From assembly GCA_038253325.1 (NCBI GenBank), contig JBBSHE010000002.1:1-64000 (forward strand): a DNA stretch of 64,000 nucleotides. Direction: 5' to 3'. A model generated the notes under the pieces. That model was not told where the DNA came from. It was given only the letters and a program-made list of their open reading frames with translations, and did not search any database. Position numbers and translations under genes: made by a program. This DNA is from JBBSHE01 sp038253325 (GTDB taxonomy: Bacteria > Actinomycetota > Actinomycetes > Propionibacteriales > Nocardioidaceae). The number at the start of each line of letters is the position of its first letter. The first letter of the stretch is position 1. Shown here piece after piece: positions 1-7,376 of this stretch.

Positions 1-39
1 GCTGGGAGTTCGTGAACTACTACCTCGCGAAGTCCCAGC
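1..39. repeat. Palindromic repeat, copy 1; candidate tRNA terminator
   Basis: The 39 bases fold into one hairpin. Positions 1-7 pair with 33-39, 9-15 pair with 25-31 (one G.U), and a three-base loop (ACT, 19-21) closes it. It lies just past the 3' end of the minus-strand tRNA-Arg gene, so it could stop that transcript, although no T-run follows. About 31 of 39 positions match the core of the hairpin at 12386-12424, including the loop, so this is a dispersed repeat and not just a local stem-loop. The left end touches the window edge. Confidence 0.6.
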
Positions 40-53
40 CGTCGGGGGATCGG

Positions 54-125
54 CGCCCCCGGCAGGATTCGAACCTGCGCACACGGCTCCGGAGGCCGAT
101 GCTCTATCCCCTGAGCTACGGGGGC
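54..125 (-). tRNA. tRNA-Arg, anticodon CCG
   Basis: The reverse complement begins GCCCCCG and ends with the pairing CGGGGGC, giving a perfect 7-bp acceptor stem. The D arm (TAGCTCAG), the T arm with GTTCGAATC and an anticodon loop CTCCGGA are all present. The anticodon CCG reads the codon CGG. No CCA is encoded (the next bases are CCG), so the tail must be added by the nucleotidyltransferase. The gene lies next to argS, as in mycobacteria as I recall, and is transcribed away from it. Confidence 0.95.
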
Positions 126-208
126 CCGGGGCCGGATCAGACTAGCAGCGGCGGCACGGCTGTCCGGAATCCGCAAACACCGTCCCGCGTCCCGGTAACG
201 TCCTCGGC

Positions 209-592
209 GTGGAAGGTGCACGGCGGGTCCTGGTGGTCGAGGACTCGGCGGTGATCCGGCAGCTGATCGTGATCAACCTCGAGCTTGCCGGCTTCGAGGT
301 TGCGGAGGCGACGGACGCGAAGACGTGTCTGTCGGCGGTGGCGTCCTTTCAGCCCGACCTGATCACGATGGACATCAACATGCCCGGGCTCAACGGCCTC
401 GAGCTGGCCGCGCGGCTGCGCTCGACGCCGGGGCGACAGCACATCCCGATCGTCATCGTCACCGCGCGAACCCATCCGCTCGACCGGGCGACCGCCGAAC
501 GGCTCGGCGTACGGGCCTACCTCACCAAGCCGTTCGAGCCCGACGAGCTTGTCGGCTGTGTCGAGAGGATGGTGGACAGCGGGCCTGCCTGA
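209..592 (+). CDS. Single-domain response regulator (CheY-like)
   Basis: The 127-residue protein is a lone receiver domain. The acidic pair E11/D12, the phospho-acceptor D55 in ITMDINMPG, T85 in VIVTAR and the conserved K107 in YLTKPF are all in place, so it should be phosphorylated normally. No output domain follows, so it presumably works by protein contact, as CheY or Spo0F proteins do. Translation starts at a GTG, and no in-frame ATG fits better. It lies 40 bases before argS on the same strand with no terminator between, so the two may share transcripts. No histidine kinase is nearby, so its partner is unknown. Confidence 0.85.
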   Translation: MEGARRVLVVEDSAVIRQLIVINLELAGFEVAEATDAKTCLSAVASFQPDLITMDINMPGLNGLELAARLRSTPGRQHIPIVIVTARTHPLDRATAERLGVRAYLTKPFEPDELVGCVERMVDSGPA

Positions 593-632
593 ACAAAACA
601 CGTCCGGGAGGTAGGGAACTGCTCGATACGAT

Positions 633-2303
633 GTGGCGGTGACCCCCGAACAGCTGTCGGACACGATCGTCGACGCCCTGCTTGTGGTCCAGCGCGCCGG
701 CGGACTACCGGCGGACACCTCATTGCCCGACCGGGTGCGCGTGGAGCGGCCGAGGATCCGGGAGCACGGTGACTACGCGACCAACATCGCCCTGCAGCTG
801 GGCAAGGCCGTCGGGCTCGCACCGCGAACCCTCGCCGACGCGTTGGCGAAGGAGTTGTTGGGCAGCGACGGCATCGCGTCAGTCGACGTGGCCGGACCCG
901 GATTCGTCAACATCACCGTCGAGGCCGGGAGCCAAGGCGAGGTCGCGGTGCAGGTCCTCACCGCCGGAGAACGCTACGGACGCAACGACTCGTTGGCCGG
1001 CACGGCGATCGACGTCGAGTTTGTCTCCGCGAACCCGACCGGGCCGATCACCCTCGCGTCTGCTCGGTGGGCCGTCGTCGGTGACGCGCTGAGCCGCCTG
1101 TTCGAGGCGGCTGGAGCGACCGTGACCCGCGAGTACTACTTCAACGACCACGGCGCGCAGGTCGACAGGTTCGCCCGCTCACTGGTGGCACGGTCGCGAG
1201 ACCATCCGGTGCCCGACGACGGGTACGTCGGCAGCTATGTCGAGGAGATCGCCGGACGCGTGGTGGCCGCCCACCCCGAGGTGACGGAGCTGCCCGACGC
1301 CGACGCCCAAGAGCTGTTCCGCTCCGCGGGTGTCGCGCTGATGTTCGAGGAGGTCAAGCAGGGCCTGCACGACTTCGGAGTCGGTGTCGACGTCTACTTC
1401 TATGAGAACTCGCTGCACGAGAGCCAAGCGGTCAATCGCGCCATTGCTCGTCTCACCGAGCTCGGTGAGACGTACGAGCAGGACGGCGCGCTGTGGTTGC
1501 GCACGTCGAACCACGGCGACGACAAGGACCGGGTGATCGTGCGCTCGTCGGGCGAGCCGTCGTACTTCTCCGGCGACCTCGCGTACTACCTCGACAAGCG
1601 CGAACGCGGGTTCGACCGCTGCATCATCTTGCTCGGTCCCGACCATCATGGGTACGTCCGCAGGTTGATGGCGATGTGCGCGGCGTTCGGCGACGAGCCC
1701 GGCGTCAACCTCGAGGTGATCATTGGACAGCTCGTGCGGCTGCTCCGCGACGGCGAACCGGTCCGGATGGGCAAGCGGACCGGCGCCATCGTCACTCTCG
1801 ACGACCTCGTCGAGGCGGTCGGAAACGATGCCGGCAGATACGCGCTGGTGCGGTACTCCATCGACGCCAACATCGACATCGACCTGTCGTTGTGGTCGAA
1901 GCGCTCGAATGACAACCCGGTGTACTACGTCCAGTACGCTCACGCACGGCTGGCGTCGATCCGGCGCAACGCGACCGAGCTCGAGATCCGCATCGACCCC
2001 GACGTAACCGAGGTCGGCCTGCTCGACCACGAGCGAGAGGGTGATCTGCTGCGAGCCCTCGCGGAGTTTCCTCGCGTGGTCGCTCAGGCGACCGAGCTGC
2101 GCGAGCCGCACCGGGTCGCGCGCTACCTGGAGAACACGGCCAGCTCGTTCCACAAGTTCTATGACGAGTGCCGCGTCCTTCCGCAAGGCGATGAGGACGT
2201 CACGGAGCTGCACCGGGCGCGGTTGCTCCTGGTCGAAGCTACCCGGGTCGTGATCGCCAACGGACTCGGCCTGCTCGGCGTCTCGGCGCCAGAGCGGATG
2301 TGA
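633..2303 (+). CDS. argS: Arginyl-tRNA synthetase, HIGH motif eroded
   Basis: This is a class I synthetase that charges tRNA-Arg, 556 residues long and close to other bacterial ArgRS. The N-terminal Add-1-like region (about 1-110), the catalytic fold, and the C-terminal anticodon-binding domain (about 425-556, ending in SAPERM) are present. The segment after SANPTGP reads ITLASARWA (from residue 139), where actinobacterial ArgRS normally has IH-[LI]-GG-TRWA. The first His of HIGH is therefore Thr140, and the two Gly are Ala and Ser. The KMSKS equivalent is RMGKR (378-382). The frame is intact, and synteny marks it as the normal genomic argS. The start is GTG 633; GTG 639 is an alternative. 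The stop overlaps lysA. Confidence 0.93.
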   Translation: MAVTPEQLSDTIVDALLVVQRAGGLPADTSLPDRVRVERPRIREHGDYATNIALQLGKAVGLAPRTLADALAKELLGSDGIASVDVAGPGFVNITVEAGSQGEVAVQVLTAGERYGRNDSLAGTAIDVEFVSANPTGPITLASARWAVVGDALSRLFEAAGATVTREYYFNDHGAQVDRFARSLVARSRDHPVPDDGYVGSYVEEIAGRVVAAHPEVTELPDADAQELFRSAGVALMFEEVKQGLHDFGVGVDVYFYENSLHESQAVNRAIARLTELGETYEQDGALWLRTSNHGDDKDRVIVRSSGEPSYFSGDLAYYLDKRERGFDRCIILLGPDHHGYVRRLMAMCAAFGDEPGVNLEVIIGQLVRLLRDGEPVRMGKRTGAIVTLDDLVEAVGNDAGRYALVRYSIDANIDIDLSLWSKRSNDNPVYYVQYAHARLASIRRNATELEIRIDPDVTEVGLLDHEREGDLLRALAEFPRVVAQATELREPHRVARYLENTASSFHKFYDECRVLPQGDEDVTELHRARLLLVEATRVVIANGLGLLGVSAPERM

Positions 2304-3700
2304 TGAGAGCACACGAAGCGGGAGCCCTGCATGCGGTCGCGGGTCAGCGCGGACCGACCTGGCTCGCACCCCCCGACGACGTCAACGAGCTGGTCCGCTC
2401 GTTGTGGTCGGCGAACACCTGCAAGACCCGATCCGGCGAGCTGACGGTCGCCGCCGTCGGAGTCGAGGCGCTGGCGAACGAGTTCGGAACCCCTGCGTAC
2501 ATCGTCGACGAGGACGACTTCCGGGCCCGGGCGAGAGCCTTCAAGGACGCGTTCGCCCCGTCGACCGTCTACTACGCCGGAAAGGCGTTCCTGTGCCTGG
2601 CAACGGTCCGGTGGATCTCGGAGGAGGGCCTCAGTCTGGACGTATGCACCGGAGGGGAGCTGGCGGTAGCGCTCGCGGCGGGCTTCGACACCGAACGGAT
2701 CGGCTTCCACGGCAACAACAAGAGTGAGTCGGAGCTGCGACGCGCTGTCGAGTGCGGAGTAGGCCGGGTCGTCGTCGACTCGTCCCTCGAGATCGAACGC
2801 CTCGGCCGGCTTGCCCACGCAGCAGGTGTACGGCAGCGCGTCCTGGTGCGGGTGACTGTCGGGGTGGAGGCGCACACGCATGAGTACATCGCAACCGCCC
2901 ACGAGGACCAGAAGTTCGGGTTGTCGATGGTCACGGGGGAGGCCCGCCGCGCGATGGAGCAGGTGGTCGCCCATCCGAGCCTCGAGTTGCGCGGCATCCA
3001 CTCGCACATCGGCTCGCAGATCTTCGACACCTCGGGCTTCGAGGTGGCGGCTCACCGGGTGCTGGGTCTTCATGCAGAGGTCCAGCACGACCTCGACATC
3101 GAGCTCCCCGAGCTCGACCTCGGAGGAGGGTTCGGAATCGCCTACACGACCCAGGACGACCCGGCCGGCCCTGCCGAACTCGCGAGAGGTGTACGCGCAA
3201 TCGTCAGCAGGGAGTGTCGCGCGCGGGGGATCGCGGAGCCGGCGCTGTCGATCGAGCCGGGCCGAGCGATTGCCGGCCCGTCCACCTTCACGTTGTACGA
3301 GGTCGGCACGGTGAAGTCGGTTCCGCTCGACGGCGGAGCTGAACGTCGCTACCTGTCGGTCGACGGCGGGATGAGCGACAACGTCAGGACGGCGCTCTAC
3401 GACGCCGACTTCAGCTGCACCCTGGCCGGTCGCACGTCCGATGCCGAGCCGGTGCTGTCGCGGGTGGTCGGAAAGCACTGCGAGTCCGGTGACATCGTCG
3501 TGAAGGACGAGTTCCTCCCGTCGGACATCGCGCCGGGTGACCTGATCGCGGTTCCGGCAACGGGCGCGTACTGTCGTTCCCTCGCGACGACGTACAACCA
3601 CGTCCCGCGAGCGGCCGTGGTCGCGGTCCGTGACGGCTCGGCCCGGCTGATCGTGCGACGTGAGACCGAGGAAGATCTGCTCCGACTCGACGTCGGGTGA
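2303..3700 (+). CDS. lysA: Diaminopimelate decarboxylase
   Basis: This PLP enzyme decarboxylates meso-diaminopimelate to L-lysine, the last step of lysine synthesis. The fold-type III (alanine-racemase-like) barrel carries the Schiff-base lysine K94 in YYAGKAFLC. It is followed by HSHIGSQI, the glycine loop GGGFGIAY, and EPGRAIAG for the PLP phosphate. The C-terminal barrel has the usual active-site GAYC. I chose ATG 2303, which shares its A with the argS stop (TGATG), over GTG 2300. The length of 465 residues is slightly long because of an N-terminal lead of about 45 residues, as in other actinobacteria. It is translationally coupled to argS, and hom follows after 70 bases. Confidence 0.95.
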   Translation: MRAHEAGALHAVAGQRGPTWLAPPDDVNELVRSLWSANTCKTRSGELTVAAVGVEALANEFGTPAYIVDEDDFRARARAFKDAFAPSTVYYAGKAFLCLATVRWISEEGLSLDVCTGGELAVALAAGFDTERIGFHGNNKSESELRRAVECGVGRVVVDSSLEIERLGRLAHAAGVRQRVLVRVTVGVEAHTHEYIATAHEDQKFGLSMVTGEARRAMEQVVAHPSLELRGIHSHIGSQIFDTSGFEVAAHRVLGLHAEVQHDLDIELPELDLGGGFGIAYTTQDDPAGPAELARGVRAIVSRECRARGIAEPALSIEPGRAIAGPSTFTLYEVGTVKSVPLDGGAERRYLSVDGGMSDNVRTALYDADFSCTLAGRTSDAEPVLSRVVGKHCESGDIVVKDEFLPSDIAPGDLIAVPATGAYCRSLATTYNHVPRAAVVAVRDGSARLIVRRETEEDLLRLDVG

Positions 3701-3770
3701 GCTTGGCCGTTCCCGAGCTGGCCCGGGGTTGGTCAGCGGATCGGTCGTACGAAAGGAAATGCCGAGCGCC

Positions 3771-5081
3771 ATGGAACAGTCGCCGCTACGTGTCGCCGTT
3801 CTCGGCTGTGGGTCCGTCGGCAGCGAGGTCGTCCGCCTGATGGACGTGCGCGCCGCCGACCTCGCTGCCCGCGTCGGTGCTCCGCTCCAGGTGGTGGGTG
3901 TCGCCGTACGCCGGACGGACCGCCCGCGGCCCGATCACGTTGCTCGCAATCTGCTGACGACCGACGCGGAATCGCTCGTCGCTCGCCCGGACGTCGACAT
4001 CGTCGTCGAGGTGATCGGAGGGATCGAGCCGGCGCGGACGCTGATCTTGGGCGCACTGCGCAATGGGGCCTCGGTCGTCACCGCCAACAAGACCCTGCTC
4101 GCCGAGGACGGCCCAACCGTTTTCGATGCGGCTGCCGAAGCCGGCAGGGACGTGTACTTCGAGGCGGCCGTCGCGGGGGCGATCCCGATCGTACGGCCGC
4201 TGAAGGAGTCCCTGGCCGGTGACCGGGTTCGGCGGGTGATCGGGATCGTCAACGGCACGACGAACTACGTCCTTGATCAAATGGACACAACCGGGTCGAC
4301 ACTCCAGGAGGCGCTCGAGGAGGCGCAACGGCGCGGATACGCGGAGGCCGACCCGACCGCAGACATCGAAGGATTCGACGCGGCATCGAAGGCCGCGCTG
4401 CTTGCCTCACTGGCGTTCCACACCCCGGTACGCGGCACCGATGTCTACCGGGAGGGGATCACGGCGGTCAGCGCGACCGATGTTGCGCATGCGCGCGAGA
4501 TCGACCACGTCGTCAAGCTCCTCGCGATCTGCGACCGGGTCGAGACCGATCAAGGTGACCAGATATCCATCCGCGTCCATCCGGCGATGATTCCGCGGGC
4601 ACATCCACTGGCGGGTGTTCGGGAGGCGTACAACGCCGTGTTCGTCGAAAGCGACGCCGCCGGTGAGCTGATGTTCTACGGAAGAGGCGCCGGCGGCACA
4701 CCGAGCGCAAGCGCTGTGCTGGGCGACATCGTCACGGTCGGACGGATCCGGTTGGGGAAATCGCAGGGTCCGGGTGAGACGGCGTACGCCAATCTCTCGC
4801 TCGCCCCCATGGGAGCGACCCGGACGAGATACCAGGTCGCCGTCGACGTGCGGGACAAGGTCGGTGTGCTCGCGACGATCGCGACGATGTTCGCAGAGCA
4901 CGGCGTGTCGATCCAGACCGTTCGGCAAGAGGGGCGTGGGGCCGACGCACAGCTCGTCTTGGTGACCCACACCGCCCGCGACGACGATCTCGCGGCGACG
5001 GTCCGCGGCCTGCGGAAGCTCGAGGTGGTCCGGGACGTGTCGTCCGTCATGCGGGTCGAGGGCGAGTCCGATGAGCCGTGA
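3771..5081 (+). CDS. hom: Homoserine dehydrogenase
   Basis: This enzyme reduces aspartate semialdehyde to homoserine, the branch point to threonine and methionine. The N-terminal Rossmann motif is GCGSVGSEVV, a central catalytic domain carries the NGTTNYVLDQM signature and the EADPTADIEG region, and a C-terminal ACT domain (about 355-430) suggests feedback control by threonine. I chose ATG 3771 (436 residues). ATG 3759 sits only one base after the AAGGA at 3753-3757, which is too close for that Shine-Dalgarno sequence. The reading frame stays open upstream into lysA, but family length and the ribosome site favour this start. An 11-base tandem repeat begins right after the stop. Confidence 0.95.
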   Translation: MEQSPLRVAVLGCGSVGSEVVRLMDVRAADLAARVGAPLQVVGVAVRRTDRPRPDHVARNLLTTDAESLVARPDVDIVVEVIGGIEPARTLILGALRNGASVVTANKTLLAEDGPTVFDAAAEAGRDVYFEAAVAGAIPIVRPLKESLAGDRVRRVIGIVNGTTNYVLDQMDTTGSTLQEALEEAQRRGYAEADPTADIEGFDAASKAALLASLAFHTPVRGTDVYREGITAVSATDVAHAREIDHVVKLLAICDRVETDQGDQISIRVHPAMIPRAHPLAGVREAYNAVFVESDAAGELMFYGRGAGGTPSASAVLGDIVTVGRIRLGKSQGPGETAYANLSLAPMGATRTRYQVAVDVRDKVGVLATIATMFAEHGVSIQTVRQEGRGADAQLVLVTHTARDDDLAATVRGLRKLEVVRDVSSVMRVEGESDEP

Positions 5082-5082
5082 T

Positions 5083-5158
5083 CCCCGAACGAGCCCCGAA
5101 CGAGCCCCGAGTGAGCCCCGAGTGAGTCCCGTCGAGCCCCGAATGAGCCTCGAATGAG
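5083..5158. repeat. Seven-copy 11-bp tandem repeat before thrC
   Basis: Seven head-to-tail units fill the hom-thrC gap: 5083-5093, 5094-5104, 5105-5115, 5116-5126, 5127-5136 (10 bases), 5137-5147 and 5148-5158. The unit is CCCCGAACGAG, drifting to CCCCGAGTGAG and CCCCGAATGAG towards thrC. The ATG of thrC (5154-5156) is made by the last unit. No purine-rich ribosome site other than the GAG of each unit is seen. Eleven is not a multiple of three, so a copy-number change would not preserve frame but would shift the start region. Confidence 0.9.
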
Positions 5159-6227
5159 CACAGGGCCAAGGCAGTGGCGCGGCGTCATCGAGGAGTACCG
5201 CGACTGGCTGCCGATCGACCCGAGGACCACGGTGGTGACCCTGTGCGAAGGCGGAACCCCCCTCGTACCGGCCGGGTGGCTCTCGGAGCGGTTGAGTTGT
5301 GACGTCTGGTTGAAGGTCGAGGGCGCCAATCCGACCGGGAGCTTCAAGGATCGTGGGATGACCGTTGCGATCTCGGTGGCGGTGTCCACCGGGGCCGAGG
5401 CGGTCGTGTGCGCGTCGACCGGGAACACCTCGGCGTCGATGGCCGCGTACGCCGCCAAGGCCGGGATCACGTCGATCGTGTGCGTACCCGAAGGCAACGT
5501 CGCGCGCGGGAAGCTGGCGCAAGCGATCGTGCACGGGGCCCGGATCGTCTCCATCGACGCCGGGTTCGACGCCTGCCTGGAGATCGCGGTCAAGCTCGCC
5601 GAGTCGTATCCCGTCGCTCTGGTCAACTCGGTCAACCGGGTTCGCCTCGAAGGACAGAAGACGGCGTCGTTCGAGGTGGTCGACGCGCTGGGCGACGCAC
5701 CGGACATCCACGCCCTTCCGGTCGGCAACGCCGGGAACATCGCGGCGTACCGCCGCGGCTATCTCGACTACGCAACTGCCGGTCTCGCCTCCTCGACCCC
5801 GAAGATGTACGGGTTCCAGGCGGCCCGAGCCGCTCCCATCGTCGACAACGCCGTCGTGACGCATCCGCACACGGTCGCGACGGCCATCCGGGTCGGCAAC
5901 CCCGCGTCGTGGGACCTTGCGGTCGCGGCTCGCGACGACTCGGGTGGGCTGATCGAGGCAGTGACAGACGACCAGATCCTGTCCGCTCAGGCCCTCCTCG
6001 CCGCGCGCGAAGGTGTCTTCGTCGAGCCAGCCTCCGCGGCCGGCGTTGCCGGGCTGCTCCGGTTGCAGGAGCAAGGGCGCCTCGCCGCTGGGCAGCAGAT
6101 CGTCGTCACGGTCACCGGCCACGGGCTCAAGGACGTGGACACCGCACTCGAGTTCCGCTGCACCGGGTCGACCGTGAACGTCGAGGCCGATGCGGACGCG
6201 GTCGCGGCAGCGGCGGGAATCGCGTGA
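5154..6227 (+). CDS. thrC: Threonine synthase
   Basis: This PLP enzyme converts O-phosphohomoserine to threonine. The fold-type II motif GSFKDRGM holds the Schiff-base lysine K65, followed by CASTGNTSASMAAYAA, which binds the PLP phosphate and substrate, and by PVGNAGN further on. At 357 residues it is the short actinobacterial form. The only reasonable start is the ATG at 5154, inside the final unit of the tandem repeat; no in-frame alternative lies upstream. Its stop overlaps thrB by four bases (GTGA), so the two are coupled. Lack of a clear Shine-Dalgarno sequence suggests either coupling to hom or weak initiation. Confidence 0.95.
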   Translation: MSTGPRQWRGVIEEYRDWLPIDPRTTVVTLCEGGTPLVPAGWLSERLSCDVWLKVEGANPTGSFKDRGMTVAISVAVSTGAEAVVCASTGNTSASMAAYAAKAGITSIVCVPEGNVARGKLAQAIVHGARIVSIDAGFDACLEIAVKLAESYPVALVNSVNRVRLEGQKTASFEVVDALGDAPDIHALPVGNAGNIAAYRRGYLDYATAGLASSTPKMYGFQAARAAPIVDNAVVTHPHTVATAIRVGNPASWDLAVAARDDSGGLIEAVTDDQILSAQALLAAREGVFVEPASAAGVAGLLRLQEQGRLAAGQQIVVTVTGHGLKDVDTALEFRCTGSTVNVEADADAVAAAAGIA

Positions 6228-7111
6228 CCTCGCTCGCCACCGAGCCGGTACGCGTCCGGGCGCCGGCGACGAGCGCAAACCTTGGACCCGGCTTCGACAG
6301 CCTTGCACTGGCTCTGAGGCTGTACGACGAGGTGACGGTGCAGATCCGTTCCGGACCGGTGGTGATCACGGTCACCGGCGAAGGAACCGGTTCGGTGCCC
6401 ACCGACGAGTCCCACCTGGTCGTCCGTGCCATCCGACGGACGCTCGAGCACTGTGGGTCCGTCCAACCTGGTCTTGCGCTGCACTGCGAGAACATGATCC
6501 CGCACGAACGCGGCCTTGGGTCGTCGGCCGCCGCGATCGTCGCCGGCTTCCGACTGGCCGAGGGACTGCTCCAGGCAAGTCTGCCGACCGCAGAGCTGCT
6601 CGGGCTCGCGACCGAGATGGAGGGCCATCCAGACAACGTCGCAGCCTGCCTGCTCGGCGGGCTCACCATCGCGTGGATGGCGAACGACGTCCCTCAGGCG
6701 GCCTCGTTACGCATCGATCCCGATATCGTCACGACGGCGTTCGTACCCGAGCAGGCGGTCTCGACGGCCGTCGCCCGCGGCGTCCTGCCGGCGACCGTCC
6801 CGCATGCGACCGCGGCCGCGAACGCTGCCCGGGCCGCGCTGCTCGTTGCCGCCCTCACCGGTGAACCTGGATTGCTGTTGTCGGGAACGTGCGACTTCCT
6901 GCACCAGATCCACCGCCGGGACGCGATGCCTGCCTCGTACGCGCTGATGACCCGGTTGCGCGAGTCCGGTCATGCGGCGGTGATCTCCGGGGCGGGACCC
7001 GCCGTGCTCGTCCTGCATCGACGTCGGGACACGGAATGGCCCGACGTCGGCGACGGATGGCGGCGCCTGAGCCTCGGACTCGACCTGACCGGTGCTCGGC
7101 TGATCCCTTGA
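6224..7111 (+). CDS. thrB: Homoserine kinase
   Basis: This GHMP-family kinase phosphorylates homoserine to make the ThrC substrate. The N-terminus carries RVRAPATSANLGPGFDS, the GHMP ATP loop is HERGLGSSAAAI, and the C-terminal GHMP domain holds SGAGPAVL. The length of 295 residues is normal. The start is GTG 6224, overlapping the thrC stop by GTGA. The open frame continues far upstream antiphase through thrC, but only the part from 6224 resembles a protein family. It ends the lysA-hom-thrC-thrB biosynthetic group; a 265-base gap precedes rho. Confidence 0.95.
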   Translation: MTSLATEPVRVRAPATSANLGPGFDSLALALRLYDEVTVQIRSGPVVITVTGEGTGSVPTDESHLVVRAIRRTLEHCGSVQPGLALHCENMIPHERGLGSSAAAIVAGFRLAEGLLQASLPTAELLGLATEMEGHPDNVAACLLGGLTIAWMANDVPQAASLRIDPDIVTTAFVPEQAVSTAVARGVLPATVPHATAAANAARAALLVAALTGEPGLLLSGTCDFLHQIHRRDAMPASYALMTRLRESGHAAVISGAGPAVLVLHRRRDTEWPDVGDGWRRLSLGLDLTGARLIP

Positions 7112-7376
7112 ACCGTCGGCTCGGGGAATACGAGCCACGGGTGACACGTTGACCGGGATGACGACATCGCCTTCAAGAAGTGCTAGGGTCGTCGTTGACG
7201 GGTCGCCGAGCGATCCAATCCTCTTCTCGCTGGTCTACGGAGATTCACTCTTACCTCCTGTAAGGCGAACCCACGCGTGAACATTCGTTCCCGCGACGGG
7301 CCTTCGTGGTCAGCCGGTTATCTATCTGAGCCGTGTGTCGAGTCTGTGGCACACCACGACGTGGGAAGGACCTCAC
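7112..7376 (+). promoter_or_regulatory. Long untranslated leader and promoter region of rho
   Basis: This 265-base gap separates thrB from rho. It includes TTGACC (7149), TTGACG (7195) and a TAGGGT (7185-7190) that could serve as a -10 box, but no pair has ideal spacing, so the promoter is not assigned. A small hairpin, CTTAC/GTAAG (7250-7254 with 7260-7264), follows. A good ribosome site, GGAAGGA, stands just before the GTG at 7377. Rho genes are often autoregulated through their leaders, which makes the length notable, but the sequence does not show the mechanism. Confidence 0.35.

Noticed and set aside
633..2303. ArgS as a horizontally acquired, resistance-type second copy
   Set aside because: Its position between tRNA-Arg and lysA is that of the normal gene, and the rest of the protein is typical for actinobacteria. 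A second copy cannot be checked here.
5408..6223. Long N-terminal extension of thrB in the same frame
   Set aside because: The sequence before 6224 lies antiphase over thrC and has no resemblance to homoserine kinase. The GTGA overlap marks the start.
7112..7376. A riboswitch in the rho leader
   Set aside because: Only a five-pair hairpin was found, with no match to a known riboswitch that I can recognise.
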